Shown here: piece after piece, positions 43,760 through 53,289 of the stretch | How positions within the stretch are numbered: position 1 is the first letter of the stretch | Layout of the letters: each line of letters begins with the position of its first letter | Source of the DNA: an uncultured Muribaculaceae bacterium | GTDB taxonomy: Bacteria; Bacteroidota; Bacteroidia; Bacteroidales; Muribaculaceae | Direction of reading: 5' to 3' | Assembly: GCA_905233915.1 (NCBI GenBank) | Contig: CAJOFM010000008.1 | Span: 1 to 64,000, forward strand | Length of the DNA: 64,000 bases | The notes under the pieces: model-generated | Told to the model about the DNA's origin: nothing | Databases searched by the model: none | The model's input: the letters and a program-made list of their open reading frames with translations, nothing else | Translations under genes and position numbers: made by a program

Positions 43760-44942
43760 TCAGACTCCGCACAGCGAGCGCTTGCACATTGCGTTGTTCG
43801 GTCGACGCAATGTAGGCAAATCTTCGCTCATCAATGCCCTCACTGGGCAGCAGGTCGCTATCGTCAGCGATGTGCCAGGCACCACGACCGACCCTGTTGT
43901 CAAGGCAATGGAAATACTGCCGATGGGGCCCTGCGTGCTCATTGACACAGCCGGATTTGATGACATGGGCAAGGTGGGTGACCTGCGCACCGAACGCACC
44001 CGCGAGGTCATCAAGCAAGCCGATATCGCAATACTTGTCACCGATGGAGTTTCTCTTTCCGATGAAAGCAATTGGGCTGGTCTGCTCAAGCAGGCTGGCG
44101 TGCCTTATGTGGCCGTGCTCAACAAGGTAGACTTGATGGAAACTCCGCCCCCTGCCCTACTCGACGACATTGCAAAAGCCCTTGGATGTGAGGTGATTGC
44201 CGTGAGCGCCCATCGTGGTGACGGACTCGACTTATTGCGCAAGACTCTCGCCGGGATGGTGCCCGATAATGAAAAGCGCTCATTGACAGGCAACCTCGCA
44301 CATGCTGGCGACACCGTGCTACTGGTCATGCCTCAAGACTCCCAGGCTCCCAAAGGGCGCCTGATCTTGCCGCAAGTGCAAACCTTGCGCGACCTATTGG
44401 ATAAGGGTTGTACCGCCGTTTGTTGCACGACAGATGATATCGACCGTACATTAGCCACGCTGCGAGAGGCGCCTCAGCTTATCATCACCGACTCCCAGGT
44501 GTTTGACATTGTGGAAAAGAAAAAGCCTGAGGCCACCCGGCTTACCTCGTTCTCTGTCCTCATGGCTGCATACAAGGGCGACATCAATTACTTTGTGGAA
44601 AGCGCGCCTGCCATCGACCGGCTGACAGAACAGTCACGTGTGCTCATTGCCGAGGCTTGCAGCCATGCTCCGCTAGCCGAGGATATCGGGCGTGAGAAAA
44701 TCCCCCGCATGCTGAGGCAGCGTTTTGGAAAAGGCCTGGAAGTGGATATTGTTGCCGGTAAAGATTTCCCTGATGCCTTAACCGGGTATGATCTCGTTAT
44801 ACATTGTGGTGCCTGCATGTTCAACCGGCGTTTCATGCTGCAGCGCGTGGAGCAATGCCGCCAGCAAGGCGTGCCGATGACCAATTACGGCATCACCATC
44901 GCCCACATTAAGCACATTCTCGGAAAGGTGTCCCTACCCTAA
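43734..44942 (+). CDS. hydF: [FeFe]-hydrogenase maturation GTPase HydF
   Basis: 402 residues from the ATG at 43734 (MASETSTFNQTPHSERLHIALFG). The frame opens earlier at 43692, but this start fits the family. The GTPase domain shows GRRNVGKSS, PGTTTD, DTAGFDD and NKVD. The C-terminal cluster ligands are CSH (in AEACSHAPLAEDIGREKIP) and HCGACMFNRR, the CxH...HCxxC pattern of HydF. HydF is the scaffold that assembles the di-iron subcluster and hands it to the hydrogenase. It overlaps hydG by 26 bases and is convergent with the hydrogenase gene that follows. Confidence 0.97.
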   Translation: MASETSTFNQTPHSERLHIALFGRRNVGKSSLINALTGQQVAIVSDVPGTTTDPVVKAMEILPMGPCVLIDTAGFDDMGKVGDLRTERTREVIKQADIAILVTDGVSLSDESNWAGLLKQAGVPYVAVLNKVDLMETPPPALLDDIAKALGCEVIAVSAHRGDGLDLLRKTLAGMVPDNEKRSLTGNLAHAGDTVLLVMPQDSQAPKGRLILPQVQTLRDLLDKGCTAVCCTTDDIDRTLATLREAPQLIITDSQVFDIVEKKKPEATRLTSFSVLMAAYKGDINYFVESAPAIDRLTEQSRVLIAEACSHAPLAEDIGREKIPRMLRQRFGKGLEVDIVAGKDFPDALTGYDLVIHCGACMFNRRFMLQRVEQCRQQGVPMTNYGITIAHIKHILGKVSLP

Positions 44943-44994
44943 ATAAGAGTAATAATTTAGCAATTAATTATTTACATCAAGATGCGATGAGAAG

Positions 44995-46773
44995 TCACAG
45001 GATTGACTTGTCACGATACTTGGTGTGAAGCAGTTCGTGAGCCTTATCATGTAAGGGCTCTCCAAGGAACTCGCGGTAAAGGCGCTGAATAACAGGGTTT
45101 TCATGGCTCTTGCGCAGTTTCTTGCCCACATCCTCGCTATAGATGGCGCGCTGGCGGGCCTTGATGACCTCAATGTCGCCATGGTGGTAGGGCTGACCTG
45201 TTCCACCAATGCAGCCACCCGGGCATGCCATCACCTCAATCACATGGTAGTCCAGCTCTCCTGCACGCAATTTATCCATAATGATACGGGCATTGGCCAA
45301 CGTGTTGACCACGCACACTTTCAATTCAAAACCGTCAAGATCGATGACGGCCTCTCTAATACCATTAAGCCCTCTCACTTCATCAAACTCGATGCGCGGC
45401 AGAGGCCTTCCGGTAAACTCCTCATAAACAGTACGCAAAGCGGCCTCCATGACACCACCTGTCGTACCAAAAATAGCGCCTGCACCCGAGGAATCACCCA
45501 GGGGATGGTCAAATTGGCCGTCGGCCAGACGCCCAAAGTCGATATTCATTCGCTTAATCAGTTCAGCCAACTCGATGGTTGTAATGGAGTAATCCACATC
45601 GGGATTGCCATCGGTGATGAACTCATCGCGGGCACACTCATATTTCTTTGACAGGCACGGCATGATCGACACCACCACCAGTTTCTCCCGTGGTATTCCC
45701 ATGCGCTGCGCCCAATAGGTCTTGAGCACAGCACCGAGCATTTGGGCCGGAGACTTGCATGTCGATGGGTACTCACGCAGGTCAGGATAATCGTTTTCAA
45801 AGAAGTTGACCCAGGCCGGGCAGCACGAGGTGGTAATGGGAATTCTCACCGTCTTGTCCCCTGCCATGAATTTCCTGATGCGGTCAACAATCTCGGCTGC
45901 TTCCTCAACAATTGTGATATCGGCGCCAAAGTCGGTATCGAACACATAGTCAACGCCCACCTTGCGCAGGGCCGAAATCATCTTGCCTGTGACGATGGTG
46001 CCTGGCGGCATGCCAAACATCTCACCCAAGGCATAGCGCACGGCTGGTGCCGTCTGGGCTACCACAATCTTATCGGGGTCGGCGACATCAACAAGGAGAT
46101 CCTCAACATAGTTGCGCTCATTAAGCGCCCCTACAGGCCCGTAAACGGCATCGAACTTACACTTGGTTGAACAATGACCACAGCAGGTACACTTGTAGGG
46201 ATTAACCACATGAGGTTGGCGCAGGTCACCCACAACAGCATGGCTGGGACAATTACGCTTGCAGGCACCACAGCCCTTACACTTGTCGGCATCAATCGTA
46301 TAGGACATCACCGACAAAAACTTCTTGCCGCCTATCTCATAGATGTAGTCATGCAACATCGCATCCATCGACAACTGCTTGGGCTGGGAACTCCAGTGCT
46401 TGGCATCGTCCACAAGCTGGTGGGCAGCAAAGTCCACATACTGCAAACGTTCAAGCAGTTTTCCACCGATAATGTGTGTCGAAACGATATCCTCCACATC
46501 CTCGGGACGAACGTGGACATAGGTTGTGTTCTCGGGCATTATCCTCACGATAGGCCCCTTAGCACAAAAACCGAAACATCCTGTAGCCACCACATCGACA
46601 CGGCTTCCTAACCCGTGCTCACCAATCACCCTGATGAAATTATCAATGATTTTGAGACTGCCTGAGGCGTAGCACGCCGACCCACAGCAGCACAAGATCT
46701 GCACATGATTATTAGCTGTCAGCCCATAGGTTGGCAGTGATTGGCTAGTTGACTCATTATTCAGTGAATCCAT
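44995..46773 (-). CDS. [FeFe] hydrogenase with HydB-like N-terminal module
   Basis: 592 residues from the ATG at 46773; the frame runs 19 codons further upstream, but a promoter there rules that out. Order: thioredoxin-like [2Fe-2S] domain (about 20-110, with CCCGSACYASG and ATGCFGFCAKG), a linker, two [4Fe-4S] motifs (CKGCGACKRNCP, CTCCGHCSTKC), then the H-cluster domain with TSCCPAW, MPCLSKK and MACPGGCIGGTGQP, and the small-subunit region at the end. The first two modules match the two ends of HydB encoded nearby, and the catalytic part matches HydA, so it reads as a chimera without the NADH/FMN domain. It would take electrons from ferredoxin or a partner rather than NADH. It has its own promoter and is separate from hydBAC. 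Confidence 0.93.
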   Translation of the reverse strand: MDSLNNESTSQSLPTYGLTANNHVQILCCCGSACYASGSLKIIDNFIRVIGEHGLGSRVDVVATGCFGFCAKGPIVRIMPENTTYVHVRPEDVEDIVSTHIIGGKLLERLQYVDFAAHQLVDDAKHWSSQPKQLSMDAMLHDYIYEIGGKKFLSVMSYTIDADKCKGCGACKRNCPSHAVVGDLRQPHVVNPYKCTCCGHCSTKCKFDAVYGPVGALNERNYVEDLLVDVADPDKIVVAQTAPAVRYALGEMFGMPPGTIVTGKMISALRKVGVDYVFDTDFGADITIVEEAAEIVDRIRKFMAGDKTVRIPITTSCCPAWVNFFENDYPDLREYPSTCKSPAQMLGAVLKTYWAQRMGIPREKLVVVSIMPCLSKKYECARDEFITDGNPDVDYSITTIELAELIKRMNIDFGRLADGQFDHPLGDSSGAGAIFGTTGGVMEAALRTVYEEFTGRPLPRIEFDEVRGLNGIREAVIDLDGFELKVCVVNTLANARIIMDKLRAGELDYHVIEVMACPGGCIGGTGQPYHHGDIEVIKARQRAIYSEDVGKKLRKSHENPVIQRLYREFLGEPLHDKAHELLHTKYRDKSIL

Positions 46774-46839
46774 TGGCAGCTTGTTGATTATTCCAGTTTG
46801 ACTACAAGTGGCAGCAACTAATGTTATCAATTTCGGTCA

Positions 46840-46869
46840 CAAAGTTACATTTTTTTGCTGACTTTACAA
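46840..46869 (-). promoter_or_regulatory. promoter of the HydB-like/HydA-like chimeric hydrogenase
   Basis: On the minus strand TTG (46869-46867), 19 bases, TAACTTTG (46847-46840), a full match to the Bacteroidota consensus. Transcription would start near 46833, giving a leader of about 60 bases to the ATG at 46773. Confidence 0.7.
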
Positions 46870-46918
46870 AAATGGCAAGCAATTTATTGTCACGAAAGAA
46901 CCACTATTCTATAATAGC

Positions 46919-46952
46919 ATGGCAGGATACCCCATTAAGGATATCCTGCCAT
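46919..46952 (-). terminator. hairpin between hydC and the chimeric hydrogenase gene
   Basis: An 11-bp perfect stem ATGGCAGGATA/TATCCTGCCAT with a 12-base loop. It starts 32 bases after the hydC stop. It is not followed by a strong T-run on the minus strand, so it may be a weak terminator or a processing site separating hydBAC from the next gene. Confidence 0.55.
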
Positions 46953-46983
46953 TATACAGAAGTGATTAAGTCAATGCGGACGA

Positions 46984-47478
46984 TTAATCATTAGCAGCCA
47001 CGTCGTCAAGAATCTTGCGCACGTCCTTGACATCAAGACGGCCATATACGTGCTCGCCGATCATGACAACAGGAGCAAGACCGCAGGCACCCACGCAACG
47101 CAGGCAGTCCAGCGAGAACTTGCCGTCGGGGGTAGTCTCGCCCACCTCGATGTTGAGGATGCGCTTGATTTCCTCAAGCAGACGCTCTGAACCGCGAACA
47201 TAGCAAGCGGTACCCAAGCACACTGAAATCGGGTGCTTGCCCTTGGGGGTCATGGTGAAGAACGAGTAGAACGTCACCACGCCATAAACCTTGGATGCGG
47301 GCACGCCCAGCTTGCGGGCGATAATGCGCTGCATCTCCTCGGGCAGATAGCCGTGCAGAGCCTGGCACTCGTGCAACACGTTAATCAATTCACCGGGCTT
47401 ATTGCCGTGCTTGTCGCAGATCTCCTCGACCTGTTGAACTACGGTACACGCCAGTTTGATTTCTTCTTTCTTCTTCAT
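46984..47478 (-). CDS. hydC: NuoE-like subunit of the NAD/ferredoxin-linked hydrogenase
   Basis: 164 residues of the NuoE family with the [2Fe-2S] ligands CLGTAC and CLRCVGACGLAP (CX4C...CX3C) after a helical N-terminus. In trimeric electron-bifurcating hydrogenases this small subunit completes HydABC. It is the third gene of the chain hydB-hydA-hydC, starting 24 bases after hydA. The order B-A-C differs from the Thermotoga order but is found in other anaerobes. Confidence 0.93.
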   Translation of the reverse strand: MKKKEEIKLACTVVQQVEEICDKHGNKPGELINVLHECQALHGYLPEEMQRIIARKLGVPASKVYGVVTFYSFFTMTPKGKHPISVCLGTACYVRGSERLLEEIKRILNIEVGETTPDGKFSLDCLRCVGACGLAPVVMIGEHVYGRLDVKDVRKILDDVAAND

Positions 47479-47502
47479 ATCGTTATTGATGTTTTGTGTC
47501 GA

Positions 47503-49272
47503 TTAATGAATGCTCTTATCAAAATAGTGCGTGTGAAGCAGGTGATGTGATTTCTCACCACAGGGCTCACCCAGGAATTCCTTATAGAGCTTCTGGATGT
47601 CGGGGTTCTCGTGGCTCTTGCGCAGTGCCTTGCCCTCGTCCTCGCGGTAAACGGCGGCGGCGCGGGCCTTGAGAATCTCGATGTTGCCGTGGTGGTAGGG
47701 CTGGCCAGCACCACCGATGCAACCGCCGGGACATGCCATCACCTCAACCACATGGTAGTTGAGTTTGCCGGCACGCAGGGCGTTCATCACTTTGCGAGCG
47801 TTGCTCAAGGTGTGGACCACGCAGACCTTCAGCTCGAAGCCGTTAAGGTCGATAGTAGCTTCCTTGATGCCCTCGAAACCACGCACGTCGTTGAACTCGA
47901 GGTGCGGCAGGGTCTTGCCTGTGTGTACCTCATAAACAGTGCGCAGAGCAGCCTCCATCACACCGCCGGTGATGCCGAAGATGACACCAGCACCAGTCGA
48001 TTCGCCGAGGGGCGAGTCAAAGTCGCTCTCGGGGAGGTTTGCAAAGTCAATGTTGGCACGCTTGATCAGGCGACCGAGCTCACGGGTCGAGATGCTGTAA
48101 TCCACATCGGGATTGCCATCCACCTTGAACTCCTCACGGCCGGCCTCATACTTCTTGGCCAAGCAGGGCATAATCGAAACAACGACGAGTTTCTCGCGGG
48201 GGATACCCATCTTCTCGGCCCAGTAGGTCTTGGCAATAGCGCCGAACATCTGAGCGGGCGACTTGGCAGTCGAGGGATAGTCAAGCAGATCGGGGAACTC
48301 GTGCTCGTAGAAGTTAACCCAAGCGGGGCAGCAAGAGGTCATGATAGGCAACTTCACGTCCTTATCACCGGCCAGGAACTTGTTGAGGCGTTGCAGGATC
48401 TCGGTGCCTTCCTCCATGATGGTAAGGTCGGCAGCGAAGTCGGTGTCAAACGCATAGTCAAAGCCGAGGTCGCGCAAAGCGGTAGCCAGCTTGCCAGTCA
48501 CGATGGTGCCGGGCTTCATGCCGAATTCCTCGCCCAGTGCGAAACGTACGGCGGGAGCAGGCTGAGCGATAACCACCTTGTCGGGGTTGGTGAGGTCGTC
48601 CATGAGCTGGTTGGTGTAGTCATGCTCGGTGAGGGCGCCAGTGGGACATACGGCAACACACTGACCGCAATAGGTACAGTTGGTGTCGGTGAACATCTTG
48701 TCGAAGGTGGGAGCGATGGTGGTGTTGAAACCACGGCGGATAGCGCTCAGCACGCCTACCGACTGAACATTGTTGCAGACGCTCTCGCAACGGCGGCAGT
48801 AAACGCACTTCTCCATGTTACGGGAGATTGCGGGGGTGAGCTCTTGCTTGCGCTCGCTCTGTTCGCCACCATTGTAGGGCATTTGACGGATGTTAAAGCG
48901 CATTACCAGGCGCTGCAGCTCACAGTCACTGCACTTGGGGCAAGTCAAGCAATCGTTGGGATGGTCGCTAAGCATGAGCTCGGCAACGGTCTTGCGGGCG
49001 CGGATAACGCGGGCGCTGTTGGTGTGAACCACCATACCTGGGGTCACGCGGGTAGCGCATGCGGGAGCCAGGTTGCGGCGACCTTCGATCTCCACAACAC
49101 AAATACGGCACGAGGCGGGCATATTCTGTACACAAGTGCCCTCAAGGTCGATGTGGCACAGGGTGGGAATGCTGATGCCCACGGTCTTGGCGGCATCGAG
49201 CAGCATGGTCCCTGCGGGAACTGTAACCTCGTGTTTATCAATCGTCAGAGTGATCATATTCTTTTCTTCCAT
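47503..49272 (-). CDS. hydA: [FeFe] hydrogenase catalytic subunit of the trimeric enzyme
   Basis: 589 residues from ATG 49272 (MEEKNMITLTIDKHEV). Order: plant-type [2Fe-2S] domain (CVQNMPASCRICVVEIEG, PACATRV), a His-Cys [4Fe-4S] motif (HPNDCLTCPKCSDC), two [4Fe-4S] motifs (CVYCRRCESVC, CTYCGQCVAVCP), and the H-cluster domain with TSCCPAW, MPCLAKK and MACPGGCIGGAGQP, which hold the catalytic di-iron cluster. With HydB and HydC it can couple H2 formation to the joint oxidation of NADH and reduced ferredoxin, or the reverse. It starts 14 bases after hydB. An unbroken frame on the opposite strand is a high-GC shadow. Confidence 0.96.
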   Translation of the reverse strand: MEEKNMITLTIDKHEVTVPAGTMLLDAAKTVGISIPTLCHIDLEGTCVQNMPASCRICVVEIEGRRNLAPACATRVTPGMVVHTNSARVIRARKTVAELMLSDHPNDCLTCPKCSDCELQRLVMRFNIRQMPYNGGEQSERKQELTPAISRNMEKCVYCRRCESVCNNVQSVGVLSAIRRGFNTTIAPTFDKMFTDTNCTYCGQCVAVCPTGALTEHDYTNQLMDDLTNPDKVVIAQPAPAVRFALGEEFGMKPGTIVTGKLATALRDLGFDYAFDTDFAADLTIMEEGTEILQRLNKFLAGDKDVKLPIMTSCCPAWVNFYEHEFPDLLDYPSTAKSPAQMFGAIAKTYWAEKMGIPREKLVVVSIMPCLAKKYEAGREEFKVDGNPDVDYSISTRELGRLIKRANIDFANLPESDFDSPLGESTGAGVIFGITGGVMEAALRTVYEVHTGKTLPHLEFNDVRGFEGIKEATIDLNGFELKVCVVHTLSNARKVMNALRAGKLNYHVVEVMACPGGCIGGAGQPYHHGNIEILKARAAAVYREDEGKALRKSHENPDIQKLYKEFLGEPCGEKSHHLLHTHYFDKSIH

Positions 49273-49286
49273 GATGCTATCGAAAT

Positions 49287-51194
49287 TTAATAAACCGAGA
49301 TGGCGTCGAAGCGGCAATTGGACTTACACATACCGCAGCGGATGCACTCGAAGGGGTTAATAATGTGAGGCTTACGAATGTCGCCCATGATGGCGTTGGC
49401 GGGGCACTTGCGGGCGCAGGCACCACAACCCTTACACTTGGAGGCTTCAATGCTGTAGGTCACGAGGGCCTTGCACTGCTTAGCGCGGCAGGTGTGCTGT
49501 TTCACATGCTCAACATATTCGTCCCAGAAGTTGTTAATCGTCGATAACACGGGATTGGGAGAAGTCTGACCCAGGCCGCACAGGGCGGTATCCTTGATGA
49601 TTTCACCCAGTTCTTTGAGGCGGTCCAAATCCTCCATGGTGCCCTTACCCTCGGTGATGCGGGTCAGGATCTCAAGCATACGCTTGTTGCCGATACGGCA
49701 GGGGGTACACTTACCGCAGCTCTCGTCACAGGTGAACTCAAGATAGAACTTGGCCACACTTACCATACAGTCGTCCTCGTCCATGACAATCATACCGCCA
49801 GAGCCCATCATCGAGCCAGCAGCAGTAAGGTGCTCATAGTCGATGGGAGTGTCAAGGTGCTTCTGAGTCAAGCAGCCACCCGAGGGGCCACCAGTCTGAA
49901 CAGCCTTGAATTCCTTACCGTTCTTCACGCCACCACCGATGTCGTAGATGATCTCGCGCAGGGTGGTACCCATGGGAACCTCGATAAGGCCCACATTATT
50001 AATCTTACCAGCCAGAGCGAACACCTTGGTGCCCTTGCTCTTCTCGGTACCAATCGAGGCAAACCAGTCGGCGCCCTTGGTCAAGATGATAGGCACGTTG
50101 GCGAGCGTCTCAACGTTGTTCACGTTGGTGGGCTTCATATTGTAACCAGCCTCGGCAGGGAAGGGCGGCTTCAGGGTGGGCTCACCACGCTTGCCTTCCA
50201 TCGAGTGGATCAGCGCGGTCTCCTCACCGCAGACGAATGCGCCAGCACCGTAGCGGATTTCAATGTCAAAGTCAAAGTCGGTACCCAGGATTCTCTTGCC
50301 CAGCAAACCGTACTCGCGAGCCTGCTGGATAGCAATCTTCAGGCGGTGTACAGCCAGGGGATACTCGGCACGGATGTAGATAAGACCCTTGTGGGAGTTA
50401 ATGCAGTAACCGCAGACGGTCATTGCCTCGATCACCGAGTTGGGGTCACCCTCCATGATGGAGCGGTCCATGAATGCACCGGGGTCGCCCTCGTCGGCAT
50501 TGCAGACCACATATTTCTCGTCGGCTTCATAGCCACGGGCAAAGCCCCACTTCATACCGGTGGGGAAGCCAGCGCCACCACGTCCGCGCAGACCTGAGGC
50601 CTTTATGACCTCAATCACCTCTTCGGGGGTCTGGTTGAGCAATGCGTTGGCAATACCCTGATAACCGTCACGGGCAATGTACTCCTCGATGTTCTCGGGG
50701 TCAATCAGACCGCAGTTACGCAAAGCGATACGCATCTGCTTGCGATAGAAGTCCATGTGCTTGCTGTCGCTCACCGTCTTGTTGGTCTTGGGGTCAACAT
50801 AGAGCAGACGCTCCACGCGACGGCCACCAATGAGGTGTTCCTTGACGATTTCAGCAGCATCCTCGGGCTTCACTTGGGTGTAGAAGGTGTTGTCGGGCAT
50901 GATCTTAACGATCGGGCCCTTCTCGCAGAAACCAAAGCAACCGGTGGTGATGACATCAACCTTGTCGGCAATGCCGTTCTCCTCACAGATGGCTTTCAGG
51001 TTATCAACGATTTTATGGCTGTCGGATGCTTTACAACCGGTACCGCCGCAGCACAGCACCTGCAGATGCTCGGCTCCAGTTGCAAGACCACAACACTGCT
51101 CTGACGTGGAGTCAGAACTTTCCTCACGCAGCGCCAATGCTTGTTGCGCACGCTTCCTCAAGTTATTGAGGTCGTTAATAGAAAGTATTTTCAC
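49287..51194 (-). CDS. hydB: NuoF-like NADH/FMN subunit of the trimeric hydrogenase
   Basis: 635 residues. The N-terminal thioredoxin-like [2Fe-2S] domain (about 45-130) has CCGGTGCKAS and TTGCFGFCEKG. The central NuoF domain has GRGGAGFPTGMKW and YVVCNADEGDPGAFMDR for NADH and FMN, then the [4Fe-4S] ligands CDESCGKCTPCRIG. The C-terminal tail has two [4Fe-4S] motifs, CKGCGACARKCP and CIRCGMCKSNC. It is the flavin bifurcation subunit, first in hydB-hydA-hydC. Its two end modules resemble the N-terminal half of the chimeric hydrogenase at 44995. No clear -33/-7 pair is seen upstream; a near-match TAATTTTA lies at 51270-51263. Confidence 0.96.
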   Translation of the reverse strand: MKILSINDLNNLRKRAQQALALREESSDSTSEQCCGLATGAEHLQVLCCGGTGCKASDSHKIVDNLKAICEENGIADKVDVITTGCFGFCEKGPIVKIMPDNTFYTQVKPEDAAEIVKEHLIGGRRVERLLYVDPKTNKTVSDSKHMDFYRKQMRIALRNCGLIDPENIEEYIARDGYQGIANALLNQTPEEVIEVIKASGLRGRGGAGFPTGMKWGFARGYEADEKYVVCNADEGDPGAFMDRSIMEGDPNSVIEAMTVCGYCINSHKGLIYIRAEYPLAVHRLKIAIQQAREYGLLGKRILGTDFDFDIEIRYGAGAFVCGEETALIHSMEGKRGEPTLKPPFPAEAGYNMKPTNVNNVETLANVPIILTKGADWFASIGTEKSKGTKVFALAGKINNVGLIEVPMGTTLREIIYDIGGGVKNGKEFKAVQTGGPSGGCLTQKHLDTPIDYEHLTAAGSMMGSGGMIVMDEDDCMVSVAKFYLEFTCDESCGKCTPCRIGNKRMLEILTRITEGKGTMEDLDRLKELGEIIKDTALCGLGQTSPNPVLSTINNFWDEYVEHVKQHTCRAKQCKALVTYSIEASKCKGCGACARKCPANAIMGDIRKPHIINPFECIRCGMCKSNCRFDAISVY

Positions 51195-51378
51195 GTTGTT
51201 GATAATGAATTAGTTATTGTTGTTATAAATTGATTTAGGTTATATGCTTGGTTTTCGGGGTGTAAAATTACCGCCATTTTTTGGATTACAGAAATTTTTC
51301 GACAAATATTTATTCAAAACAGTAATTTTTGACTCAGTTTTCAGTATATGAGCTTATAACCAACGGGCTAAAGGCCAT

Positions 51379-51416
51379 AAAAAAGGCTGGCACCCCACGA
51401 TGGAAGGGATGCCAGC
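51379..51416 (-). terminator. terminator of rpsA
   Basis: On the minus strand a stem GCTGGCATCCC / GGGTGCCAGC (one mismatch) is followed by CTTTTTTATGG. It lies 24 bases after the rpsA stop and before the hydB promoter region. Between it and hydB the sequence is AT-rich with no gene. Confidence 0.8.
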
Positions 51417-51439
51417 GGCTTAACGATTTTGATTAGGAT

Positions 51440-53257
51440 TTACTCCTCGGTCTTGGGCTCATCCTTGGCGCCCTCGTTCTGCTCGAGCTGAGCCTTCAGG
51501 GCAGCCAGGTCGGTCACGTCGCCCAGAGTGGTCTTCTCGACCTGGGGAGCGGCGGGAGCAGCCTCGGCAGCGGGCTTGGCGGCAGCAGCCTGACGGCGTG
51601 CGTTGCGAGCCTCCTTGCGCTGCTCATCTTCAAAGATGCGGCTGTGCGACAGGATGATGTGCTTTGCCTCCTTGTTGAAGTCGATCACCTTGAACATCAG
51701 GGTCTCACCCTGCTTGGCCTGGGTGCCGTCCTCCTTGGTGAGGTGCTTGGGAGTAGCGAAGCCTTCAACACCGTAGGGATCCAGACGGATCTGGCCACCG
51801 CGCTCAGTGAGCTCGCTGATGGTGCCCTCATGAACACTACCCTTGGTGAAGATGGTCTCATAGGTCTCCCAGGGATTCTCCTCGAGCTGCTTGTGGCCCA
51901 GGCTCAGGCGACGGTTCTCCTTGTCGATGTCAAGAACGACAACGTCGATGGGAGCCTCAACCTTGGTGAACTCGCTCGGGTGCTTGATCTTCTTGGTCCA
52001 GGACAGGTCACTGATGTGAATCAGACCCTCAACGCCCTCTTCCATCTCAACGAAGATACCGAAGTTGGTGAAGTTGCGAACCTTGGCGGTGTGCTTGCTG
52101 CCAACAGGGTATTTAACCTCGATGGTGTCCCAAGGATCATTGGTCAGCTGCTTAACACCGAGCGACATCTTGCGGTCCTCGCGGTCCAGAGCCAGGATAA
52201 CGGCCTCGACCTCATCGCCCACCTTCATGAAGTCCTGTGCAGGACGCAGGCGCTGTGACCAGCTCATCTCGCTCACGTGAATCAGGCCCTCAACACCGGG
52301 AGCCACCTCAACAAATGCACCGTAGTCGTACATAACGACAACCTTGCCCTTGATGTGGTCGCCCACCTTGAGGTCGGGATCCAGAGCATCCCAGGGATGC
52401 GGCTGAAGCTGCTTCAGACCCAAAGCGATGCGGTTCTTCTCCTCATTGAAGTCGAGGATAACCACGTTGAGCTTCTGCTCGGGTTGAACGATGTCGGCGG
52501 GATTGTTTACGCGACCCCACGACAGATCGGTGATGTGAATCAGACCGTCCACGCCACCCAGGTCGATGAACACACCGTAGTTGGTGATGTTCTTGACGGT
52601 ACCCTCGAGTACCTGACCCTTCTCGAGCTTGGACATGATCTCTTTCTTCTGCTGTTCCAGCTCGGCCTCGATGAGAGCCTTGTGGCTGACAACAACATTG
52701 CGGAAGTCCTGATTGATCTTCACGATCTTGAACTCCATGGTCTTGTCAACGTAGTCATCATAGTTGCGGATGGGGCGTACGTCGATCTGCGAACCGGGCA
52801 GGAAGGCCTCGATGCCAAATACATCGACGATCATACCACCCTTAGTGCGGCACTTGATGTAACCCTTGATGATCTCGTTGTTCTCAAGCGCTTCGTTAAC
52901 GCGATCCCAGCTCTTGGCCTGACGAGCCTTGCGGTGCGACAGCACGAGCTGACCCTTCTTGTCCTCACGGTTCTCTACATACACTTCCACAGTGTCACCC
53001 ACCTTGAGGTCGGGGTTGTAACGGAATTCGCTAACGGGAATGATGCCGTCCGACTTAGCACCGATGTTAACCACAACCTCGCGCTTGTTAATCGAGATTA
53101 CAGTACCTTCGGTCACTTCATCCTCCTGGAACTTGTTCAGGGAGTTGTCGTAGGTTTTTTCCAGTTCTTCAAAAGATTTGTCTCTTTTGGTCTCGCCTTT
53201 CTCATAGGCGTCCCAATCAAAATCGGCGATTGGAGAATTTTTTAATTCTTCGCTCAT
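51440..53257 (-). CDS. rpsA: 30S ribosomal protein S1
   Basis: 605 residues with six S1 RNA-binding repeats, evident from recurring G..VEGLIHISDLSW/EMSW-type segments (GVDGLIHITDLSWGRVNNP, GVEGLIHVSEMSWSQ, GVEGLIHISDLSWTKK) and the preceding G-x-V-x-G starts. S1 helps mRNA bind the small ribosomal subunit. The N-terminus is acidic and the C-terminus has an Ala/Pro linker and an acidic end, as in other Bacteroidota S1 proteins. A clean promoter and a hairpin at the very 5' end of the transcript lie upstream. Confidence 0.97.
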   Translation of the reverse strand: MSEELKNSPIADFDWDAYEKGETKRDKSFEELEKTYDNSLNKFQEDEVTEGTVISINKREVVVNIGAKSDGIIPVSEFRYNPDLKVGDTVEVYVENREDKKGQLVLSHRKARQAKSWDRVNEALENNEIIKGYIKCRTKGGMIVDVFGIEAFLPGSQIDVRPIRNYDDYVDKTMEFKIVKINQDFRNVVVSHKALIEAELEQQKKEIMSKLEKGQVLEGTVKNITNYGVFIDLGGVDGLIHITDLSWGRVNNPADIVQPEQKLNVVILDFNEEKNRIALGLKQLQPHPWDALDPDLKVGDHIKGKVVVMYDYGAFVEVAPGVEGLIHVSEMSWSQRLRPAQDFMKVGDEVEAVILALDREDRKMSLGVKQLTNDPWDTIEVKYPVGSKHTAKVRNFTNFGIFVEMEEGVEGLIHISDLSWTKKIKHPSEFTKVEAPIDVVVLDIDKENRRLSLGHKQLEENPWETYETIFTKGSVHEGTISELTERGGQIRLDPYGVEGFATPKHLTKEDGTQAKQGETLMFKVIDFNKEAKHIILSHSRIFEDEQRKEARNARRQAAAAKPAAEAAPAAPQVEKTTLGDVTDLAALKAQLEQNEGAKDEPKTEE

Positions 53258-53289
53258 TTAAATTGTTAATAATAAGTTAGTTAAACAGC

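Noticed and set aside
47611-49290. 559-residue open frame on the plus strand opposite hydA
   Set aside because: It lies fully antisense to a hydrogenase with all cluster motifs intact; low-stop base bias explains it. It has no recognisable motif.
49830-50597. 255-residue plus-strand frame opposite hydB
   Set aside because: Antisense to the conserved NuoF domain; no independent support.
52277-53245. 322-residue plus-strand frame opposite rpsA
   Set aside because: Antisense to S1 repeats; a shadow of repeated codons.
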